Of a stretch of 32,858 bases of DNA, positions 1 through 8,479 are shown one piece after another (positions within the stretch are counted from its first letter, which is position 1; every line of letters begins with the position of its first letter). Source of the DNA: an uncultured Aquimarina sp. (lineage in GTDB: Bacteria; Bacteroidota; Bacteroidia; Flavobacteriales; Flavobacteriaceae); contig CANMKK010000043.1 of NCBI GenBank assembly GCA_947498455.1, forward strand, positions 1 to 32,858, written 5' to 3'. Under the pieces are notes generated by a model. It was given only the letters and a program-made list of their open reading frames with translations, ran no database searches and was not told where the DNA came from. Position numbers and translations under genes: made by a program.

Positions 1-3000
1 GCAACAGGACAAACCGGAGCAACTGGTCAAACCGGAGCTACAGGTCAAATAGGTGCAACAGGACAGACAGGAGCCACTGGACAAACCGGAGCTACAGGAC
101 AAACGGGTGCAACAGGACAAACTGGTGCTACTGGTCAAACTGGCGCAACAGGACAAACTGGTGCTACTGGACAAACTGGTGCAACGGGTCAAACCGGAGC
201 TACTGGACAGACAGGTGCAACAGGTCAAACCGGAGCAACTGGACAAACAGGTGCTACTGGACAAACCGGAGCTATAGGACAAACAGGCGCAACGGGTCAA
301 ACAGGCGCAACGGGTCAAACAGGCGCAACGGGAGCAACTGGACAAACCGGTGCAACAGGTCAAACTGGAGCCACAGGACAAACCGGAGCAACTGGTCAAA
401 CCGGAGCTACAGGTCAAATAGGTGCAACAGGACAGACAGGAGCCACTGGACAAACCGGAGCTACAGGACAAACTGGTGCTACTGGTCAAACTGGCGCAAC
501 AGGACAAACTGGTGCTACTGGACAAACAGGTGCTACTGGTCAAACTGGTGCAACGGGTCAAACCGGAGCTACTGGACAGACAGGTGCAACAGGTCAAACC
601 GGAGCAACTGGACAAACAGGTGCTACTGGACAAACCGGAGCTATAGGACAAACAGGCGCAACGGGTCAAACAGGCGCAACTGGACAAACAGGAGCAACGG
701 GAGCAACTGGACAAACCGGTGCAACAGGTCAAACTGGAGCCACAGGACAAACCGGTGCAACGGGTCAAACGGGTGCTACTGGTCAAACCGGAGCAACAGG
801 ACAAACTGGAGCAACTGGACAAACCGGTGCAACAGGACTAACTGGTGCTACAGGACAGACAGGCGCTACTGGTCAAACCGGAGCTACTGGACAAACTGGT
901 GCAACGGGTCAAACCGGAGCTACAGGACAAACGGGTGCTACAGGACAAACGGGTGCTACTGGTCAAACTGGAGCCACAGGACAAACTGGTGCAACAGGTC
1001 AAACAGGCGCAACAGGACAGACAGGAGCCACTGGACAAACAGGTGCTACTGGTCAAACTGGAGCTACAGGTCAAACTGGAGCAACAGGTCAAACAGGTGC
1101 CACTGGACAAACCGGAGCTACTGGACAAACAGGTGCTACTGGTCAAACTGGAGCAACGGGTCAAACCGGAGCTACAGGACAAACAGGCGCAACAGGACAA
1201 ACCGGAGCAACTGGTCAAACCGGAGCTACAGGTCAAATAGGTGCAACAGGACAGACAGGAGCCACTGGACAAACCGGAGCTACAGGACAAACGGGAGCAA
1301 CTGGACAAACCGGTGCAACAGGTCAAACTGGAGCCACAGGACAAACCGGTGCAACGGGTGCAACGGGTCAAACGGGTGCTACTGGTCAAACCGGAGCAAC
1401 AGGACAGACAGGTGCCACTGGACAAACAGGTGCTACAGGACAGACAGGTGCTACAGGACAGACAGGTGCAACGGGTCAAACAGGTGCTACTGGACAAACC
1501 GGAGCTATAGGACAAACAGGTGCAACGGGTCAAACAGGCGCAACTGGACAAACCGGTGCAACAGGTCAAACTGGAGCCACAGGACAAACCGGTGCAACGG
1601 GTCAAACGGGTGCTACTGGTCAAACCGGAGCAACAGGACAGACAGGAGCTACTGGTCAAACCGGAGCTACTGGAGCAACAGGACAGACAGGTGCTACTGG
1701 ACAAACGGGTGCTACAGGACAGACAGGCGCAACGGGTCAAACCGGTGCAACAGGACAAACAGGAGCTACTGGCCAAATGGGTGCAACGGGTCAAACCGGA
1801 GCTACTGGACAAACAGGTGCAACGGGTCAAACCGGAGCCACAGGACAAACAGGATCCACAGGACAAACAGGATCCACAGGACAAACAGGAGCTACTGGAC
1901 AAACAGGTGCTACAGGACAAACTGGAGCAACGGGTCAAACCGGTGCTACAGGACAGACAGGTGCAACAGGTCAAACTGGAGCCACAGGACAAACTGGTGC
2001 TACAGGTCAAACAGGTGCTACAGGTCAAACAGGAGCCACTGGACAAACCGGAGCTACTGGACAAACAGGTGCTACTGGTCAAACTGGAGCAACTGGACAG
2101 ACCGGTGCTACTGGTCAAACTGGAGCAACTGGACAGACCGGTGCTACTGGTCAAACTGGTGCTACTGGTCAAACTGGTGCTACTGGTCAAACTGGAGCAA
2201 CGGGTCAAACCGGAGCTACTGGTCAAACTGGAGCAACTGGACAGACCGGTGCTACTGGTCAAACAGGCGCAACAGGACAAACTGGTGCTACTGGTCAAAC
2301 CGGAGCTACTGGTCAAACAGGCGCAACAGGACAAACTGGTGCTACTGGTCAAACCGGAGCTACTGGACAAACTGGAGCAACTGGACAAACTGGAGCAACA
2401 GGACAAACTGGTGCAACAGGACAAACTGGTGCAACAGGACAAACGGGTGCAACTGGTCAAACAGGTGCTACTGGTCAAACAGGCGCAACAGGACAGACAG
2501 GAGCCACTGGACAAACCGGAGCAACAGGACAGACAGGTGCCACTGGTCAAACTGGTGCTACTGGTCAAACCGGAGCCACAGGACAAACCGGAGCCACTGG
2601 ACAAACGGGTGCAACAGGACAGACAGGTGCAACAGGACAAACCGGAGCCACAGGGCAAACGGGTGCAACGGGTCAAACCGGAGCCACAGGACAGACAGGA
2701 GCTACAGGTCAAACTGGAGCAACTGGACAGACAGGTGCAACGGGTCAAACCGGAGCAACAGGACAAACTGGTGCTAATGGACAGACAGGTGCAACGGGGC
2801 AAACCGGAGCTACTGGACAGACAGGTGCCACTGGACAAACAGGAGCAACAGGACAGGCAGGAGCCACTGGACAAACAGGTGCTACAGGTCAAACGGGGGC
2901 TACTGGTCAAACAGGCGCAACAGGACAAACGGGTGCTACTGGTCAAACTGGAGCAACAGGACAAACTGGTGCAACAGGACAAACTGGTGCAACAGGTCAA

Positions 3001-6000
3001 ACTGGAGCAACTGGTCAAACCGGAGCAACTGGTCAAACAGGTGCTACGGGTCAAACGGGTGCAACGGGTCAAACAGGTGCTACAGGACAAACGGGTGCCA
3101 CTGGACAAACAGGTGCTACTGGTCAAACCGGAGCTACTGGACAGACAGGTGCAACGGGTCAAACTGGAGCCACTGGTCAAACCGGAGCAACAGGACAAAC
3201 GGGTGCCACTGGACAAACAGGTGCTACTGGTCAAACAGGCGCAACTGGACAGACAGGAGCCACTGGACAAACAGGTGCTACAGGTCAAACTGGAGCCACT
3301 GGACAGACAGGTGCAACAGGACAAACGGGTGCTACTGGTCAAACGGGTGCAACAGGACAAACTGGTGCTACTGGTCAAACCGGAGCAACAGGTCAAACGG
3401 GTGCAACAGGACAAACTGGTGCTACTGGACAAACAGGTGCTACAGGACAAACAGGTGCCGCTGGACAAACCGGAGCTACTGGACAAACAGGCGCTACAGG
3501 ACAAACGGGAGCCACAGGACAAACAGGTGCAACGGGTCAAACCGGAGCTACTGGACAAACCGGAGCCACTGGTCAAACAGGTGCTGCAGGTCAAACTGGA
3601 GCAACTGGACAAACAGGTGCCACTGGACAAACGGGTGCTACAGGACAAACAGGGGCAACGGGGCAAACCGGTGCAACAGGACAGACAGGCGCCACTGGTC
3701 AAACCGGTGCAACGGGTCAAACCGGAGCTACTGGTCAAACAGGGGCAACAGGACAAACAGGTGCTACAGGTCAAACTGGTGCAACGGGTCAAACCGGAGC
3801 AACAGGACAGACAGGTGCTACTGGAGCAACAGGACAAACAGGTGCAACGGGGCAAACCGGAGCTACTGGACAAACAGGTGCTACTGGTCAAACAGGCGCA
3901 ACAGGACAGACAGGAGCCACTGGACAAACAGGTGCCACTGGACAAACAGGTGCTACAGGTCAAACTGGAGCAACGGGTCAAACCGGTGCTACAGGACAGA
4001 CAGGTGCAACAGGTCAAACTGGAGCCACAGGACAAACTGGTGCTACAGGTCAAACAGGTGCCACTGGACAAACTGGTGCAACAGGACAAACAGGTGCTAC
4101 TGGTCAAACTGGAGCAACTGGACAAACAGGTGCTACGGGTCAAACCGGAGCTACAGGTCAAACAGGTGCAACAGGACAAACTGGTGCTACTGGTCAAACT
4201 GGAGCCACAGGACAAACGGGTGCAACAGGTCAAACCGGAGCAACTGGACAAACAGGTGCTACTGGTCAAACTGGAGCAACTGGTCAAACCGGAGCTACTG
4301 GACAGACGGGTGCTACAGGACAAACGGGTGCAACGGGTCAAACTGGTGCCACTGGACAAACAGGAGCAACTGGACAGACAGGTGCAACGGGTCAAACTGG
4401 AGCCACAGGACAAACAGGAGCTACTGGCCAAACTGGAGCAACTGGACAAACGGGTGCTACAGGACAAACGGGTGCCACTGGACAAACAGGTGCCACTGGA
4501 CAAACAGGTGCTACGGGTCAAACAGGCGCAACTGGACAGACAGGAGCCACTGGTCAAACCGGAGCAACTGGACAAACAGGTGCTACGGGTCAAACGGGTG
4601 CAACGGGTCAAACCGGAGCTACAGGTCAAACCGGAGCTACAGGTCAAACAGGTGCCACTGGACAAACTGGTGCAACAGGACAGACAGGTGCTACTGGTCA
4701 AACTGGAGCTACTGGTCAAACCGGAGCTACTGGACAAACAGGTGCAACAGGACAGACAGGTGCAACGGGTCAAACTGGAGCAACGGGTCAAACCGGAGCC
4801 ACTGGTCAAACCGGTGCTACAGGTCAAACTGGAGCTACTGGACAGACGGGTGCAACGGGGCAAACCGGAGCTACTGGACAAACTGGTGCAACGGGACAAA
4901 CTGGTGCAACGGGACAAACCGGAGCCACTGGACAAACCGGAGCTACAGGACAAACGGGTGCAACAGGACAGACAGGTGCAACGGGACAAACAGGTGCAAC
5001 AGGACAGACAGGTGCAACGGGTCAAACCGGAGCTACTGGACAAACAGGTGCTACAGGACAAACGGGTGCAACGGGTCAAACCGGAGCTACTGGACAAACT
5101 GGAGCAACAGGACAAACTGGTGCTATAGGTCAAACTGGAGCAACGGGTCAAACCGGTGCTACTGGACAGACAGGTTCAACAGGTCAAACTGGTGCTATAG
5201 GTCAAACCGGAGCAACTGGACAAACCGGTGCTACAGGTCAAACTGGAGCAACGGGTCAAACCGGTGCTACAGGACAGACAGGTGCAACAGGTCAAACTGG
5301 AGCCACAGGACAAACTGGTGCTACAGGTCAAACTGGAGCAACTGGACAAACAGGTGCTACAGGTCAAACTGGAGCAACTGGACAGACAGGTGCAACGGGG
5401 CAAACCGGAGCCACTGGACAAACCGGAGCTACAGGACAAACGGGTGCAACAGGACAGACAGGTGCAACGGGACAAACAGGTGCAACAGGACAGACAGGTG
5501 CAACGGGTCAAACCGGAGCTACTGGACAAACAGGTGCTACAGGACAAACGGGTGCTACTGGACAAACTGGTGCAACGGGTCAAACCGGAGCTACTGGACA
5601 AACTGGAGCAACAGGACAAACTGGTGCTATAGGTCAAACCGGAGCTACTGGCCAAACGGGTGCAACGGGTCAAACCGGAGCTACTGGACAGACAGGTGCA
5701 ACGGGACAAACAGGTGCTACAGGACAAACGGGTGCAACAGGAGCCACTGGACAAACAGGAGCTACAGGACAAACGGGTGCTACTGGACAAACGGGTGCTA
5801 CAGGACAAACTGGTGCAACGGGTCAAACCGGAGCTACTGGACAAACCGGAGCTACTGGTCAAACTGGTGCTACAGGACAGACAGGTGCAACGGGTCAAAC
5901 TGGCGCTACTGGTCAAACCGGAGCAACTGGACAGACGGGTGCTACTGGACAAACGGGTGCAACGGGTCAAACCGGAGCTACTGGACAGACGGGTGCTACA

Positions 6001-7089
6001 GGACAAACGGGTGCAACTGGTCAAACTGGAGCAACGGGTCAAACCGGAGCAACAGGACAAACCGGAGCTACTGGACAGACAGGTGCAACGGGTCAAACCG
6101 GAGCTACTGGACAGACGGGTGCTACAGGACAAACGGGTGCAACGGGTCAAACTGGAGCCACTGGTCAAACAGGTGCTACTGGTCAAACAGGAGCAACTGG
6201 ACAGACAGGAGCCACTGGACAAACAGGTGCAACAGGACAAACGGGTGCAACAGGACAGACAGGAGCCACTGGACAAACAGGTGCAACAGGACAAACGGGT
6301 GCAACAGGACAGACAGGTGCAACGGGTCAAACCGGAGCTACTGGACAGACAGGTGCTACAGGTCAAACCGGAGCTACTGGACAGACAGGTGCAACGGGTC
6401 AAACCGGAGTCACAGGACAAACGGGTGCAACGGGTCAAACTGGTGCCACTGGACAAACTGGTGCCACTGGACAAACAGGAGCAACTGGACAAACAGGTGC
6501 CACTGGTCAAACTGGCGCTACTGGTCAAACCGGAGCAACTGGACAGACGGGTGTTACAGGACAAACGGGTGCAACTGGTCAAACAGGTGCTACAGGTCAA
6601 ACTGGTGCAACTGGACAGACAGGTGCCACTGGACAAACGGGAGCAACAGGACAAACGGGAGCTACTGGACAAACTGGTGCAACGGGTCAAACCGGAGCAA
6701 CTGGCCAAACAGGTGCAACGGGGCAAACCGGAGCTACAGGACAAACGGGAGCAACAGGACAAACCGGAGCAACTGGAGCAACTGGTCAAACTGGAGCAAC
6801 GGGTCAAACCGGAGCCACTGGACAAACAGGTGCAACTGGACAAACGGGAGCTACTGGACAAACGGGGGCAACTGGACAGACAGGTGCAACTGGTCAAACT
6901 GGAGCTACAGGACAAACAGGTGCAACGGGTCAAACTGGAGCAACAGGACAAACTGGTGCAACGGGTCAAACCGGAGCAACGGGTCAAACCGGAGCAACGG
7001 GACAAACCGGAGCTACTGGACAAACTGGAGCAACTGGACAGACAGGTGCAACGGGGCAAACTGGAGCTACTGGACAGACAGGTGCTACT
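1..7089 (+). repeat. 18-bp tandem repeat array (GAT-GQT units) with higher-order duplications
   Basis: About 390 tandem 18-bp units vary almost only at synonymous third positions. Larger copied blocks are recognisable. A 101-bp block at 4-104 recurs exactly at 373-473 and 1192-1292 (offsets 369 and 819). The stretch from 4921 recurs from 5407 (offset 486, 27 units), with one extra 18-bp unit in the second copy. Seven places have a lone 9-bp triplet (GAT followed by GAT): 322-339, 691-708, 1348-1365, 1663-1680, 3814-3831, 5731-5748 and 6766-6783. All changes keep the reading frame. Confidence 0.95.
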
Positions 7090-7383
7090 GGAGATCCATA
7101 TATTAGAGCTTTTGGAAAAATAGCTGCTAACGGAACCCCTACTAGAATACAAGGAGCAACAGTAGTTAGAAATAGTATAGGTAATTATACTGTTACTTTA
7201 GATACCGCAAGAAGTTCTGCTGATTATATTGTACATTTAACTGTATTTGATTCTGGAAGCTTATTATCATCAGGTCAAGTCACGAATCAAACCACATCTC
7301 AATTTACTGTTCAATTATATGGAAGTAACTTCTTCCTATACCTTGTAGATAGAAATTGGTATTTTACTGTAGAAGATTTCTAA
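1..7383 (+). CDS. Giant collagen-like Gly-X-Y repeat protein, 5' end outside the window
   Basis: Frame 1 is open from the first base to the TAA at 7381-7383, giving at least 2460 residues. The ATG at 1777 is an internal GQM variant of GQT, not a start, because the same repeat continues upstream without a stop. Residues 1-2363 are about 787 Gly-X-Y triplets, nearly all GAT-GQT, encoded by an 18-bp unit GGN GCN ACN GGN CAR ACN. There is no proline in this part. Rare variants include GQI, GQL (838), GST (near 1850), GAN (near 2773), GAA and GVT. A globular tail of about 97 residues (from GDPYIRAFG, 7090 onward) follows, probably for trimerisation or binding. Typical units are 50-56% G+C, well above the flanks. 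Collagen-type triplets form triple helices in known bacterial collagens; a surface fibre is my inference. The signal peptide and any N-terminal domain are not visible. It is followed 21 bp later by another secreted-protein gene. Confidence 0.93.
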   Translation, partial: ATGQTGATGQTGATGQIGATGQTGATGQTGATGQTGATGQTGATGQTGATGQTGATGQTGATGQTGATGQTGATGQTGATGQTGATGQTGAIGQTGATGQTGATGQTGATGATGQTGATGQTGATGQTGATGQTGATGQIGATGQTGATGQTGATGQTGATGQTGATGQTGATGQTGATGQTGATGQTGATGQTGATGQTGATGQTGATGQTGAIGQTGATGQTGATGQTGATGATGQTGATGQTGATGQTGATGQTGATGQTGATGQTGATGQTGATGLTGATGQTGATGQTGATGQTGATGQTGATGQTGATGQTGATGQTGATGQTGATGQTGATGQTGATGQTGATGQTGATGQTGATGQTGATGQTGATGQTGATGQTGATGQTGATGQTGATGQTGATGQTGATGQIGATGQTGATGQTGATGQTGATGQTGATGQTGATGQTGATGATGQTGATGQTGATGQTGATGQTGATGQTGATGQTGATGQTGATGQTGAIGQTGATGQTGATGQTGATGQTGATGQTGATGQTGATGQTGATGQTGATGQTGATGATGQTGATGQTGATGQTGATGQTGATGQTGATGQMGATGQTGATGQTGATGQTGATGQTGSTGQTGSTGQTGATGQTGATGQTGATGQTGATGQTGATGQTGATGQTGATGQTGATGQTGATGQTGATGQTGATGQTGATGQTGATGQTGATGQTGATGQTGATGQTGATGQTGATGQTGATGQTGATGQTGATGQTGATGQTGATGQTGATGQTGATGQTGATGQTGATGQTGATGQTGATGQTGATGQTGATGQTGATGQTGATGQTGATGQTGATGQTGATGQTGATGQTGATGQTGATGQTGATGQTGATGQTGATGQTGATGQTGATGQTGATGQTGATGQTGATGQTGATGQTGATGQTGANGQTGATGQTGATGQTGATGQTGATGQAGATGQTGATGQTGATGQTGATGQTGATGQTGATGQTGATGQTGATGQTGATGQTGATGQTGATGQTGATGQTGATGQTGATGQTGATGQTGATGQTGATGQTGATGQTGATGQTGATGQTGATGQTGATGQTGATGQTGATGQTGATGQTGATGQTGATGQTGATGQTGATGQTGATGQTGATGQTGATGQTGATGQTGAAGQTGATGQTGATGQTGATGQTGATGQTGATGQTGATGQTGAAGQTGATGQTGATGQTGATGQTGATGQTGATGQTGATGQTGATGQTGATGQTGATGQTGATGQTGATGQTGATGQTGATGATGQTGATGQTGATGQTGATGQTGATGQTGATGQTGATGQTGATGQTGATGQTGATGQTGATGQTGATGQTGATGQTGATGQTGATGQTGATGQTGATGQTGATGQTGATGQTGATGQTGATGQTGATGQTGATGQTGATGQTGATGQTGATGQTGATGQTGATGQTGATGQTGATGQTGATGQTGATGQTGATGQTGATGQTGATGQTGATGQTGATGQTGATGQTGATGQTGATGQTGATGQTGATGQTGATGQTGATGQTGATGQTGATGQTGATGQTGATGQTGATGQTGATGQTGATGQTGATGQTGATGQTGATGQTGATGQTGATGQTGATGQTGATGQTGATGQTGATGQTGATGQTGATGQTGATGQTGATGQTGATGQTGATGQTGATGQTGATGQTGATGQTGATGQTGATGQTGATGQTGAIGQTGATGQTGATGQTGSTGQTGAIGQTGATGQTGATGQTGATGQTGATGQTGATGQTGATGQTGATGQTGATGQTGATGQTGATGQTGATGQTGATGQTGATGQTGATGQTGATGQTGATGQTGATGQTGATGQTGATGQTGATGQTGATGQTGATGQTGATGQTGAIGQTGATGQTGATGQTGATGQTGATGQTGATGQTGATGATGQTGATGQTGATGQTGATGQTGATGQTGATGQTGATGQTGATGQTGATGQTGATGQTGATGQTGATGQTGATGQTGATGQTGATGQTGATGQTGATGQTGATGQTGATGQTGATGQTGATGQTGATGQTGATGQTGATGQTGATGQTGATGQTGATGQTGATGQTGATGQTGATGQTGATGQTGATGQTGATGQTGATGQTGATGQTGATGQTGATGQTGVTGQTGATGQTGATGQTGATGQTGATGQTGATGQTGATGQTGATGQTGVTGQTGATGQTGATGQTGATGQTGATGQTGATGQTGATGQTGATGQTGATGQTGATGQTGATGQTGATGQTGATGATGQTGATGQTGATGQTGATGQTGATGQTGATGQTGATGQTGATGQTGATGQTGATGQTGATGQTGATGQTGATGQTGATGQTGATGQTGATGQTGATGQTGATGDPYIRAFGKIAANGTPTRIQGATVVRNSIGNYTVTLDTARSSADYIVHLTVFDSGSLLSSGQVTNQTTSQFTVQLYGSNFFLYLVDRNWYFTVEDF

Positions 7384-7404
7384 ATATTATTTTAAGAAGA
7401 AAAA

Positions 7405-8469
7405 ATGAAGAACATACTTATATTTTTACTCCTTTTCCCAATGGTGATACTTGCTCAAGTACTTCCCGGAGTGCCTGTCGCAGGTATACCTAGTGGAACT
7501 ACAGCTCAAATTAATGCAATACCTACACCTATTGAAAGTTTAATGGCATATAGTACTGATGAGGATATAATATATTATTATAATGGAACAAGTTGGATAC
7601 CTATTTCCGATGCTCAAACCTTATCATTATCAGGAAGTACCTTATCTATTTCTAATGGGAATAGTGTTACATTGCCTAATGCTTCTAATATATACAATGC
7701 TGATGGAACTCTAACAGGTAGTAGAACTTTAAGTGGAGGAGGTAATTCATTAACATTTAATGGTTTAAACTCATTACAATTATTCTCTACAAACAACACT
7801 CAAATATTTAGTACAAATGCAATGCAAATAAGGTCGACAGCTAGCACATTACAAATGTCTGGACTTAGCAGTGTGGAACTTGAAAGTAATACTAATGTAT
7901 CTGGAAACCTAAGTGTTACTGGAAGTTTTGAAGATAGCAGTGGAGATGTTGGTGGAGTAAATCAAGTATTAACATCTACGATTACTGGCACGAACTGGGT
8001 AGATGGATCTAGTTTTGACACAGACGATCAAGTAGCATCAGAAGTAAACTCTGATACCCCGGTTGATGTAGATGGAGATGGAGCTACTGAAGCTACGGTT
8101 GAAGATGTTATACAAGACATAGCCCCTATAATATCAAAAGCAGCAAGAATATTTTACCCTCCATCAATTGCAATTGATGCTTCAACAACAGGAAACAATA
8201 GGACGGTTGATCTTTATCAAGAATACCTTACTCAGTTTGGAACACCAACTGCCAGAAGTAATGGAGCACCTAATGCCGTACCTACATATTTAAGAAATGA
8301 GTTATATTATTATGTAACTTTTGCAGATCCTGCAGTTTTTGGTCCTCCCGCTAATATTTCTATAGGAGGAACAGGAGATGGCATTAATGAAGGTGTTATG
8401 ACCTATAATATTATTGCAACACCTCCTGACTTTAATACTCTAATTAATGTAGTATTTGTTGTAAAATAA
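7405..8469 (+). CDS. Secreted protein with tail-fibre-like repeats, function unknown
   Basis: This 354-residue protein starts with a Sec signal peptide (MKNILIFLLLFPMVILAQ, cleavage near residue 17). Residues about 20-65 contain an IESLMAYSTDED / YYYNGTSWIP segment of the kind found at the start of flavobacterial fibre-like secreted proteins. Residues about 70-190 are low-complexity Ser/Thr/Asn/Leu beta-repeats (LSLSGSTLSISNG, DGTLTGSRTLSGGGN, QIFSTN, QIRSTAS), ending in a NQVLTSTITGTNWVD element. An acidic linker (DVDGDGATEATVEDVIQD) leads to a C-terminal domain of about 100 residues. I see no enzyme motif and no T9SS sorting tail. It lies 21 bp after the collagen gene and 10 bp before the 1958-residue adhesin, so the three are probably one transcript. 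I infer an accessory or structural partner of the collagen fibre; the family is not one I can name. Confidence 0.85.
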   Translation: MKNILIFLLLFPMVILAQVLPGVPVAGIPSGTTAQINAIPTPIESLMAYSTDEDIIYYYNGTSWIPISDAQTLSLSGSTLSISNGNSVTLPNASNIYNADGTLTGSRTLSGGGNSLTFNGLNSLQLFSTNNTQIFSTNAMQIRSTASTLQMSGLSSVELESNTNVSGNLSVTGSFEDSSGDVGGVNQVLTSTITGTNWVDGSSFDTDDQVASEVNSDTPVDVDGDGATEATVEDVIQDIAPIISKAARIFYPPSIAIDASTTGNNRTVDLYQEYLTQFGTPTARSNGAPNAVPTYLRNELYYYVTFADPAVFGPPANISIGGTGDGINEGVMTYNIIATPPDFNTLINVVFVVK

Positions 8470-8479
8470 TCAGTATATA

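Noticed and set aside
1777..1779. ATG as start of the collagen gene
   Set aside because: The same frame and repeat extend upstream to base 1; this ATG is a point change of Thr to Met in a GQT triplet.
1520..5128. 1202-codon second-frame product (repeating QxDKxxLLVK pattern)
   Set aside because: Same cause: an out-of-frame reading of the repeat. The real frame continues through into a non-repetitive domain and a stop at 7383.
838..5151. 1437-codon antisense open frame (Ser/Cys/Leu/Thr-rich) in the collagen array
   Set aside because: It is the mirror of the stop-free 18-bp repeat. Its composition follows from the sense codons and it has no start context or domain.
1..7089. CRISPR array
   Set aside because: The repeat is a coding 18-bp tandem without spacers and in one open frame.
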